15,168 nt of DNA from the NCBI GenBank assembly GCA_900548305.1, contig URJZ01000027.1, positions 1 through 15,168 of the forward strand, given 5' to 3'. The translations under genes were made by a program, and so were the position numbers. The notes beneath the pieces are model-generated. The model had not been told where the DNA came from and ran no database searches. It saw only the letters and a list, made by a program, of their open reading frames with translations. The stretch comes from an uncultured Oscillospiraceae bacterium (lineage in GTDB: Bacteria > Bacillota > Clostridia > Oscillospirales > Acutalibacteraceae). Of the stretch, positions 6,956-13,450 are shown piece by piece (position 1 is the stretch's first letter; every line of letters begins with the position of its first letter).

Positions 6956-8440
6956 ATGGAGACTTGCCGTACCAGAGGAGCAGGTGTGTTGCTGCCCGTC
7001 AGCGCATTACCGTCACCGTATGGAATAGGAACGCTGGGAAATGCAGCATATCGTTTTATTGATCAATTACATGCAGCAGGGCAAACATATTGGCAAGTGC
7101 TTCCGATAGGACCTACAGGGTTTGGAAACAGTCCTTACCAGTCTTATTCCGCGTTTGCGGGAAATCCTTATTTCATTGACTTAGACCGGTTGGAAGAACA
7201 AGGATTACTTACCCAAAGTGATATCTTAAAATTCGATTGGGGAGAAAATCCATCTTGTATTTCTTATGACAAAATTGCAGAACATCGTTTACAATTGCTG
7301 CAAATAGCATATGAAAACAGCAATCATTTATATCGTTCCGATTATATGGAGTTTTGTAAAAAACAGGAGCATTGGCTGGATGATTATGCACTTTTTATGG
7401 CTTGTAAAGATCATTTCGGACAATGTGAATGGCTCAAATGGAATCCTGATATCAAAGCGTGTGATTCATCTGCATTGATGAATTATCGTATTTTATTAAA
7501 AGAGAAAATTCAGTTTTGGAAATTTTGTCAGTATCAGTTTTATCAGCAGTGGAATGATGTAAAAACGTATGCAAATGAAAAAGGAATTTACATTATTGGA
7601 GATATCCCTATTTATCTTGCTTTGGACAGTTCCGATGTGTGGACACATCCTGAATTGTTTTTGTTAGATAATGAAAAGCAGCCCAAGGCGGTTGCAGGGG
7701 TACCTCCCGATGCATTTTCCGACACAGGTCAGTTATGGGGAAATCCATTGTATGACTGGGAACGTATGGAGCAGACAGGATTTCAATGGTGGAAATTACG
7801 TATGGCTTGTTGTTCTGAATTGTATGATTTTACCAGAATTGACCATTTCATAGGAATTGTGAGATATTATCAGATTCCCGCAGGAGAAGAAAATGCGATA
7901 AGAGGTCAATGGCAGCAGGGTCCAGGAGCAAAGCTGTTACACGCTATTCATGAAGTGATAGAGCCGCACCGCATGATTGCGGAAGATTTAGGTGTGTTAA
8001 CAGATGAGGTCACTTCTTTGCGGAAGCAAATGGGGTATCCGGGAATGAAGGTACTGCAATTCGGTTTTGACGGAAATCCTCAAAATGAGCATTTACCTCA
8101 TAATTATGAAAAAGATGCGGTTGCTTACAGTGGTACCCATGATAACGAAACCGTTTTGGGATTTTTTTCGGTACGGGAAGAAGAATGTAAAAGAGCATGT
8201 TTTTATTGTAATGCGACCGATTTAGAAGAATTGCCGAACGCATTTATGCGAATGTTATATGGTAGTGTTGCAGATATTGCTATGCTGCAGATGCAAGACA
8301 TACTATCATTACCCAACACTGCAAGAATGAATTTTCCTTCTACCATAGGAGATAATTGGCAGTGGCGGTTAGAGTCGGAGCAATTTACGGATAACATAGC
8401 AGAGCATATGAGACAGCTTGCTCATATTTACGGACGATAA
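6956..8440 (+). CDS. malQ: 4-alpha-glucanotransferase (amylomaltase)
   Basis: This cytoplasmic GH77 enzyme moves alpha-1,4-glucan segments between maltodextrins, releasing glucose and supporting maltodextrin or glycogen use. The 494-residue protein has the length of the short bacterial form. Motifs along it include VLPIGPTGFGNSPYQSYSAFAGNP near the N-terminus, the GVPPDAFSDTGQLWGNPLYDW stretch, the nucleophile in RIDHF (Asp296), the acid/base Glu343 in AEDLG, and the third carboxylate Asp396 in SGTHDNE. These nearly match the numbering of Thermus amylomaltase. I start at 6956, nine bases after an AGG in ATGAGGCG. Earlier in-frame starts would place the promoter inside the gene. Only 33 bases separate it from nnr, so the two are probably co-transcribed. 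No other maltodextrin gene lies in the window. Confidence 0.96.
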   Translation: METCRTRGAGVLLPVSALPSPYGIGTLGNAAYRFIDQLHAAGQTYWQVLPIGPTGFGNSPYQSYSAFAGNPYFIDLDRLEEQGLLTQSDILKFDWGENPSCISYDKIAEHRLQLLQIAYENSNHLYRSDYMEFCKKQEHWLDDYALFMACKDHFGQCEWLKWNPDIKACDSSALMNYRILLKEKIQFWKFCQYQFYQQWNDVKTYANEKGIYIIGDIPIYLALDSSDVWTHPELFLLDNEKQPKAVAGVPPDAFSDTGQLWGNPLYDWERMEQTGFQWWKLRMACCSELYDFTRIDHFIGIVRYYQIPAGEENAIRGQWQQGPGAKLLHAIHEVIEPHRMIAEDLGVLTDEVTSLRKQMGYPGMKVLQFGFDGNPQNEHLPHNYEKDAVAYSGTHDNETVLGFFSVREEECKRACFYCNATDLEELPNAFMRMLYGSVADIAMLQMQDILSLPNTARMNFPSTIGDNWQWRLESEQFTDNIAEHMRQLAHIYGR

Positions 8441-8473
8441 GCATATATATTGCTACAAGGCTGGGAGGATTGT

Positions 8474-9988
8474 ATGAAAGCGTTAAACAATCAACAAACA
8501 AGAGAATTGGAACAATGGGCAGTTGATGAAGGAGTACCGTATATCACATTGATGGAGCATGCGGGAACTGCGGTCGCAGAATATATTAGCAGTCATTATA
8601 ATATCAGGGAAAAGAGAATTGTAATCCTATGCGGAAAAGGAAATAATGGTGGAGATGGCTTTGTTGCGGCAAGGAGACTGGATGCAGCAGGAGGAGAAGT
8701 CATTATTGCATTGGTGGACGGTTTGCCTAAAACGGATATTGCAAAAGAAACATTATCACGTATCAGGCAAACCAATGTGCAGGCGTTCAGTATTGCGGAT
8801 GACCAAGAGCTTATCTTTGAACTGATACGCACAGCCGATGTCTTGGTAGACTGTATTTACGGAATTGGATTTAAAGGGACTCCCGATGCACGTATGACAG
8901 AAGTGTTGGAGACAGCCAATTTGTCAGGAGCGGATAAAATTGCAGTAGATATTCCAAGCGGTATTGAATGTGATACGGGAACTGTGGACACCGTTTGTTT
9001 TCAGGCGGATGTTACCATTACGTTTACAACATTGAAAACAGCGCATCTATTATCTCCCGCAAAAGAATACTGCGGTGAAATTGTAGTTGCTGATGTTGGT
9101 ATTCCTCATAATCTGGTGGCTCAGCAAGAAGCGGATATTGAAGTGGCTGAAGAATGGCAGATTGAGTCCATGTTTAAACCCAGAAAACAAAATACAAACA
9201 AAGGCGATTATGGTCACTTGCTTTGCATTTGCGGAAGTGAGGGAATGGCAGGAGCAGCAGTTATGTGTGGAAAGGCAGCATTGCGCAGCGGAACAGGTTT
9301 GGTACATATGGTGGTTCCAAAAGAAATTTATCCAATTGTAGCAGGGCAGCTGACAGAACCGATTTATACGGTACTGTATCAGGAGCGTATGCTCCAGCAG
9401 TTAGACGAAGCAATGGAAAAGGCCACTGCTTGTGTCATTGGATGCGGAATGGGAACGAGTGAAACTGCCAAACTCATTTTGACCTATGTTTTAAAACATT
9501 TTAAGCATCCCATTGTGTTGGATGCCGATGCTTTAAATATTGTGTCTGAAGATATAGAATTGCTTCAGAATACTACAGTTCCGTTGATTTTAACGCCCCA
9601 TCCGGGAGAAATGGCCAGATTGCTAAAAATTACCACAAAAGAAGTACAGCGGAATCGATTACAGATTGCTCGAGAGTTTGCGAAAAAACATGGAATTACG
9701 CTTGTGCTGAAAGGCTCAGGAACCGTTGTTGCGGCGCATTACGGAAAAATAAGCATGAATCCTACAGGAAATGCCGGCATGGCAAAAGGTGGCAGCGGTG
9801 ATGTACTGGCAGGTATGATAGGAGGTATATTGGCGCAGGGAGAAATGCCGTTTGAAGCGGCGAGGACGGCTGTATATCTGCATGGTATGGCAGGAGATCA
9901 GTGTGCTAATAAATTATCTCAAATATCCATGCTTCCCACGGATATGATTGAAGAGTTACCAAGATTATTTTTAAAATTTGAGAAATAG
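8474..9988 (+). CDS. nnr: Bifunctional NAD(P)H-hydrate epimerase/dehydratase
   Basis: This enzyme repairs NADHX and NADPHX, the damaged hydrated forms of NAD(P)H. The N-terminal YjeF_N half (about 1-215) interconverts the R and S epimers and carries GKGNNGGDGFVAARR (54-68). The C-terminal ribokinase-like half (about 225-500) is the ADP-dependent dehydratase. It shows the HPGEM motif near residue 377 and GGSGDVLAGM (439-448) with catalytic Asp443. The fused 504-residue layout is normal for bacteria. The ATG at 8474 has GGGAGG five bases before it; an earlier ATG at 8450 lacks such a site. The gene is followed 11 bases later by the lipoprotein gene, so the pair is translated from one message. 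Confidence 0.96.
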   Translation: MKALNNQQTRELEQWAVDEGVPYITLMEHAGTAVAEYISSHYNIREKRIVILCGKGNNGGDGFVAARRLDAAGGEVIIALVDGLPKTDIAKETLSRIRQTNVQAFSIADDQELIFELIRTADVLVDCIYGIGFKGTPDARMTEVLETANLSGADKIAVDIPSGIECDTGTVDTVCFQADVTITFTTLKTAHLLSPAKEYCGEIVVADVGIPHNLVAQQEADIEVAEEWQIESMFKPRKQNTNKGDYGHLLCICGSEGMAGAAVMCGKAALRSGTGLVHMVVPKEIYPIVAGQLTEPIYTVLYQERMLQQLDEAMEKATACVIGCGMGTSETAKLILTYVLKHFKHPIVLDADALNIVSEDIELLQNTTVPLILTPHPGEMARLLKITTKEVQRNRLQIAREFAKKHGITLVLKGSGTVVAAHYGKISMNPTGNAGMAKGGSGDVLAGMIGGILAQGEMPFEAARTAVYLHGMAGDQCANKLSQISMLPTDMIEELPRLFLKFEK

Positions 9989-9999
9989 GGTGGTTGCAT

Positions 10000-10509
10000 T
10001 TGAAAAAGGCAATGCAAGCTTTTTTATGCAGTGGATTGGTGCTGTTCGTTGCACTGTTTGCTGTAGGATGTCAATTGTCAGGTAATGGCGGGTCGTTAAA
10101 AGCGGAGCAAATTGTCTTTGATATGGAATGTCAAATATCTGTGTCGGCTTCAGAAAAAGAAGTCGCTTGCGGAACGTTGAAAAACAGCGGCACAGAAACT
10201 GTTTTTACACTTACAAGCCCTGAAACGGCAAAAGGATTGTGTTATCAAGATATCAACGGTACGGTTAAAATATCTCTCAATGACTTATCGATTGACGGAG
10301 TGGAAGCTTTGTTGCCGGAATACAGTTGGTTTTCACAGTTGGTGTCAGTATTGCGTTATGCAAAGGAACAACCTCAGCTATTGGAAAGCCAAGGAAACGG
10401 TCAGTTTTCAGGAAGTATGGAACAAGGTGTGTCCTTTGTAGTTACTGCAAGGAATAAAGGAACTGTGGAATCAATTACAGTTGACCAGTATCATATCAAA
10501 TGTTTGTAA
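10000..10509 (+). CDS. Small secreted lipoprotein, LolA/GerS-like candidate
   Basis: The 169-residue product has a lipoprotein signal: MKK, a hydrophobic stretch (about 7-22), then AVGC with the lipid-bearing cysteine at 24. After a Gly/Ser linker the mature part looks all-beta. It contains ISVSASEKEVACGTL and the segment FTLTSPETAKGLCYQDINGT, typical of alternating strands. There are no catalytic motifs, so a binding or structural role outside the membrane is likely. The TTG at 10000 lies six bases after AGGGTGG; the TTG at 9994 is too close to it. In Bacillus and Clostridia a LolA-like sporulation lipoprotein (YdcC, GerS) lies in the same region before alr and mazF. The 'SPETxKGL' stretch fits that group, but the assignment is inference from position and memory. 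Confidence 0.8.
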   Translation: MKKAMQAFLCSGLVLFVALFAVGCQLSGNGGSLKAEQIVFDMECQISVSASEKEVACGTLKNSGTETVFTLTSPETAKGLCYQDINGTVKISLNDLSIDGVEALLPEYSWFSQLVSVLRYAKEQPQLLESQGNGQFSGSMEQGVSFVVTARNKGTVESITVDQYHIKCL

Positions 10510-10513
10510 ACCA

Positions 10514-10545
10514 AGAGAGTGTGCATTTTGCATGCTCTCTTTTTA
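10514..10545 (+). terminator. Terminator ending the malQ-nnr-lipoprotein unit
   Basis: AGAGAGTGTGCA (10514-10525) pairs over its full length, with two G-U pairs, with TGCATGCTCTCT (10529-10540). A run of T follows. It starts four bases after the lipoprotein stop codon and separates this unit from mazF. Confidence 0.88.
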
Positions 10546-10711
10546 TGTTATTTTTAAAGTCTCAAAAAAGAATCACAAGCAAAAACAGTCAAAATTAATA
10601 TTATAGATTAGGGCATAAATTAATTTTTATTTTTATGATTAAAACTTGTTGTTTCAGGCAAATATAAATTCAGAGCCCAAAAACAATATAATAATTCGGA
10701 GTGTGAAAAAA

Positions 10712-11083
10712 TTGAATATAAGAAGAGGCGATATCTTTTATGCTGACCTTAGTCCAGTCATTGGTTCTGAGCAAGGCGGAGTGCGTCCTGTACTGATTGT
10801 TCAAAATGATGTTGGAAACCGTTTTAGTCCAACAGTAATTGCAGCGGCAATTACAAGTCAACGTGCAAAAGCAAATTTACCTACGCATATTATGCTGGAA
10901 GCAGAAAATACAGGATTAGCTCGAGATTCTATCGTACTTTTGGAACAAATCAGAACCATAGATAAACATAGATTAAAAGAACGTATGGGACGCCTGGATA
11001 CAAACGCAATGACGCAAATTGACCAAGCGTTATCCATCAGCTTTGGTTTAGATGCAGACAGTGCGATGCCACAGGCTACATAA
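10712..11083 (+). CDS. mazF: MazF/PemK-family endoribonuclease toxin
   Basis: This is a sequence-specific mRNA endonuclease of the MazF/EndoA family. The 123-residue protein shows the family pattern: RRGDIFYADLSPVIGSEQGG at the start, GGVRPVL with catalytic Arg25, AAITSQ with catalytic Thr48, then LPTHIML and SIVLLEQIRTIDK. Both catalytic positions agree with Bacillus MazF numbering, so it looks active. I choose the TTG at 10712, ten bases after CGGAG, because the protein then begins at the conserved RRGD strand; the upstream extension is unlike the family. No antitoxin gene is visible upstream, where only about 165 bases follow a terminator, nor overlapping downstream. The Bacillus neighbours alr and ndoAI are absent. 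Two coat-protein genes follow 51 bases later without a clear promoter of their own. Confidence 0.95.
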   Translation: MNIRRGDIFYADLSPVIGSEQGGVRPVLIVQNDVGNRFSPTVIAAAITSQRAKANLPTHIMLEAENTGLARDSIVLLEQIRTIDKHRLKERMGRLDTNAMTQIDQALSISFGLDADSAMPQAT

Positions 11084-11134
11084 ATGCCTTCATCGCATTT
11101 GAAAAAAGAGATGCAGTATAAAGGAGAAGCAGAT

Positions 11135-11314
11135 ATGTTAACAGCAAAGGAATTATCCGCAATTGAGGAACAACTGAAAGCAGAAAAACTACTCATTACA
11201 AAAAATAAAGCGTATGCCCAATTATGTGATGATCCCGAACTCAGAAAAAAATGCGAACAAATGGCCGCAAAACATGAGGATCATTATCAAACCCTATTAT
11301 CATTATTGGATTAA
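11135..11314 (+). CDS. Small CotF-like spore coat protein
   Basis: The 59-residue product is a charged two-helix protein: MLTAKELSAIEEQLKAEKLL (1-20), then KNKAYAQLCDDPELRKKCEQ and a helix ending HEDHYQTLLSLLD. This ferritin-like helical hairpin with HxxHYxxLL resembles the small coat proteins found next to CotF in Clostridia. The ATG at 11135 has AAAGGAG eight bases upstream; the in-frame ATG at 11084 touches the mazF stop and has no site. Eleven bases separate it from the next gene, so the two are co-expressed and may form one coat component. The role is inferred from sequence style and the neighbour; it has no catalytic motif. Confidence 0.8.
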   Translation: MLTAKELSAIEEQLKAEKLLITKNKAYAQLCDDPELRKKCEQMAAKHEDHYQTLLSLLD

Positions 11315-11325
11315 AGGAGGCATGT

Positions 11326-11592
11326 ATGAGCAGAAAATCCATGAAAGAGCGAGACTTATTTGAAGATATACTGATAAATCAGAAATATATTACCGAAACT
11401 TATAATACATTTGCAAATGAATGTAAAAATTTATCTGTGCGCAATGATATCTTAAGTTTACTGAATGAAGAACATCAGTTGGAATCCGATGTGTTTGACG
11501 AAATGTATCGTAGAGGATGGTATCCTACCATATTGGCAGAACCCCTAGCAATTGATGAGGCAAAAACCAAATATGAAAACGAAAAACCATAA
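11326..11592 (+). CDS. CotF-family spore coat protein
   Basis: The 88-residue protein matches the coat F domain. The first helix is ERDLFEDILINQKYITETYN (8-27), a second helix follows with ECKNLSVRNDILSLLNEEHQ, and it ends with the family signature ESDVFDEMYRRGWYP (54-68) followed by a short polar tail. Coat F proteins are structural proteins of the spore coat made in the mother cell. The start ATG has AAAGGAGG six bases upstream. It follows the 59-residue coat-like gene at 11 bases, and a hairpin terminator closes the unit. Nearness to spoIIGA-sigE agrees with a sporulation role, but I did not find a clear sigma-E or sigma-K promoter before the pair. Confidence 0.88.
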   Translation: MSRKSMKERDLFEDILINQKYITETYNTFANECKNLSVRNDILSLLNEEHQLESDVFDEMYRRGWYPTILAEPLAIDEAKTKYENEKP

Positions 11593-11610
11593 TAATTTTT
11601 GATATAAATA

Positions 11611-11645
11611 AACAACACGGTAATTTTACCGTGTTGTTTTCTTTT
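11611..11645 (+). terminator. Terminator after the coat-protein pair
   Basis: AACAACACGGTAA (11611-11623) is the exact reverse complement of TTACCGTGTTGTT (11626-11638) and is followed by a T-rich tract. It isolates the coat genes from the spoIIG promoter. Confidence 0.88.
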
Positions 11646-11655
11646 TACGTACATT

Positions 11656-11690
11656 TTCTGACAGAATTATTCTGTCCGACTGACTATAAT
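11656..11690 (+). promoter_or_regulatory. spoIIG promoter, long spacer with palindrome
   Basis: A perfect TATAAT (11685-11690) has no acceptable -35 box at 17 bases. CTGACA (11658-11663, one mismatch to TTGACA) lies 21 bases upstream instead. The Bacillus subtilis spoIIG promoter has a similar odd spacing of 22 bases and is activated by phosphorylated Spo0A bound over its -35 region. Here the spacer holds the palindrome GACAGAATTATTCTGTC (11660-11676), whose arms contain TGTC, the core of a Spo0A box, though not the full TGTCGAA. Confidence 0.6.
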
Positions 11691-11724
11691 AATGTTACAA
11701 CTTTTTGGGAAAAGGAGGAACTAT

Positions 11725-12636
11725 GTGAAGCAGACCATTTACATTGATGTGTTGTTGGCTGTTAATATCTTTATTAATTATTTTTTACTGTTGGCTGCAG
11801 CAAAATTTTTGGCAGTAAGAAGAATCTGTCTCAGAATTTTAGCAGCCTCCATATTGGGTTCGGCATATTCTCTTACCATGCTGATGCCGTCAATTTCCAT
11901 GGTACTGGCACTTTTAATGAAGCTGGCAATGTCTGCATCTCTTGTACTGATTGCTTTTCCCTGGGGAGGAAAAAAACAATTTTTAAAATCGTTGGCTTGT
12001 TTTTATATTATGAATTTTGCTTTTGCAGGATTTATGATGGCAATTTGGCATTTTATATCCCCGCAAGGCATGATTATCAAAAATTCCATTGTTTACTTTA
12101 ATATTTCTCCTATCATTCTCATTGGTTCCACAGCGGTTTGCTACGTTATTATTCGCTTAATTTATAGATTGATTGGAAAACATGAGGTTTCAGGAGGATA
12201 TTGTACTGTTACAGTTGTGTGGAAAGAGAAAACAGTGGAATGTAATGCAAAGATTGACACAGGAAACAGTTTGGTGGAACCTTTTTCGCATTATCCTGTG
12301 ATTGTAATGGAATTGGAACCGCTGTCTGGATTGTTTTCTGAACAGTTACGCACCTTCTTTCAGGAGAAAAAATGGGAACATCCAGGCAATACAGTGGGAA
12401 GCGAAGAGATACCTAAAATCAGAATGGTGCCGTTTCAAACCATCTCCGGTGTAGGTGTGCTTCCTGCATTTTCACCGGAGAAAGTCATTATAAAATCTAC
12501 CAAAAAGCAAATAGAGACAGAAAATGTATACATTGCGGTGTGTCAAGAGAAAATTACAAGTGATGGTTTTAAAGCATTGTTAAATCCGGATTTATTTTCT
12601 CAAGGTAAAGAAATTGCTATGGGGAGGAACTGTTGA
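11725..12636 (+). CDS. spoIIGA: Sigma-E processing aspartic protease
   Basis: SpoIIGA sits in the asymmetric sporulation septum and cleaves the pro-sequence from pro-sigma-E in the mother cell. The 303-residue protein (Bacillus about 309) has about five membrane segments in residues 5-150, starting IYIDVLLAVNIFINYFLLL. A cytoplasmic protease half follows, with the catalytic motif AKIDTGNSLVEP (nucleophilic Asp178), which works as a dimer like retroviral proteases. The late stretch FQTISGVGVLPAF is typical of the family. I choose the GTG at 11725, six bases after AAAGGAGG; the ATG at 11692 lies upstream of that site and next to the promoter. Its stop codon overlaps the sigE start (TGATG), so protease and substrate are translationally coupled. 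Confidence 0.96.
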   Translation: MKQTIYIDVLLAVNIFINYFLLLAAAKFLAVRRICLRILAASILGSAYSLTMLMPSISMVLALLMKLAMSASLVLIAFPWGGKKQFLKSLACFYIMNFAFAGFMMAIWHFISPQGMIIKNSIVYFNISPIILIGSTAVCYVIIRLIYRLIGKHEVSGGYCTVTVVWKEKTVECNAKIDTGNSLVEPFSHYPVIVMELEPLSGLFSEQLRTFFQEKKWEHPGNTVGSEEIPKIRMVPFQTISGVGVLPAFSPEKVIIKSTKKQIETENVYIAVCQEKITSDGFKALLNPDLFSQGKEIAMGRNC

Positions 12637-13358
12637 TGAAACAACTATTCTTACAAATGAAATGGGTACAAACAATTTTACAATGGTGGATGAACAAAAA
12701 ATGGCGTGAGGCAGTTCATTATATTAATGGACCGGAAACATTGCCTGCGCCGCTTTCTGCTGAAGAGGAAGCAAGGGTAATGGAAAATATACGAAATAAT
12801 GTGGAAGGTGCCAGGGAACCTTTGATTACGCACAATTTACGTTTGGTCGTCTACATATCAAAAAAGTTTGAATCCAGCTTTGCCAGCGTAGAAGATTTGA
12901 TTTCTATTGGCACTATAGGATTGATAAAAGCGGTCAATACATTCTGTCCGGAGAGAAATATTAAATTGGCAACGTATGCCTCCAGATGTATTGAGAATGA
13001 AATTTTGATGTATTTAAGAAAGAGTACTCAATTAAAACACGAAATCTCCATTGATGACCCCTTAAATGTGGATTGGGATGGAAATGAACTGTTATTATCA
13101 GATGTATTGGGAAGCGATCCCAATTTGGTAAATCAAAATATAGAAAAACAAGTGGAACGAGATTTATTAATGCATGCAGTATCCAATTTATCTCAAAGAG
13201 AAAAAACGATCATGCAGCTGCGATTCGGTTTAAATCAGGAAACAGAACACACGCAAAAGGAAGTTGCCGATACTTTGGGAATTTCTCAATCTTATATTTC
13301 ACGACTGGAAAAAAGAATCATGGAACGTTTAAAAAAAGATTTAGAACGGGTGGGATAA
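12636..13358 (+). CDS. sigE: Pro-sigma-E, early mother-cell sigma factor
   Basis: Sigma-E directs the first wave of mother-cell transcription in sporulation. The 240-residue protein is a complete sigma-70 family member. Region 2 shows NLRLVVYISKKFE and DLISIGTIGLIKAVNTFCPE, region 3 follows LATYASRCIENEILMYLRKS, and the region 4 helix-turn-helix is TQKEVADTLGISQSYISRLE. The blocks IGTIGLIKAVNTF and DWDGNELLLSDVLG are nearly identical to Bacillus sigma-E. The first 27 or so residues are the inhibitory pro-sequence; alignment to Bacillus puts cleavage near H28-Y29-I30. This pro-sequence contains four tryptophans. The ATG overlaps the spoIIGA stop by one base and has GGGGAGG eight bases upstream. 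Unlike in Bacillus, sigG does not follow. Confidence 0.97.
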   Translation: MKQLFLQMKWVQTILQWWMNKKWREAVHYINGPETLPAPLSAEEEARVMENIRNNVEGAREPLITHNLRLVVYISKKFESSFASVEDLISIGTIGLIKAVNTFCPERNIKLATYASRCIENEILMYLRKSTQLKHEISIDDPLNVDWDGNELLLSDVLGSDPNLVNQNIEKQVERDLLMHAVSNLSQREKTIMQLRFGLNQETEHTQKEVADTLGISQSYISRLEKRIMERLKKDLERVG

Positions 13359-13427
13359 AGTATTTATGCGTATTCTATTTACGATTGTAAAACATAACAG
13401 AAAAGAAGAAAAGCGGCAGGAAAAAAA

Positions 13428-13450
13428 GGAAGCCGAAAGGCTTCCTTTTT
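13428..13450. terminator. Bidirectional terminator between sigE and cls
   Basis: GGAAGCC (13428-13434), a GAAA tetraloop and GGCTTCC (13439-13445) form a compact hairpin. Five T follow on the plus strand, and seven T follow on the minus strand (the A-run at 13421-13427). It serves the converging sigE and cls genes. Confidence 0.92.

Noticed and set aside
10646..10711. N-terminal extension of MazF from an upstream TTG
   Set aside because: The extra 22 residues do not resemble the family, and CGGAG lies just before the TTG at 10712.
10546..10711. Search for a short MazE/NdoAI antitoxin frame
   Set aside because: No frame with a start, ribosome site and antitoxin-like length was found in this A+T-rich leader.
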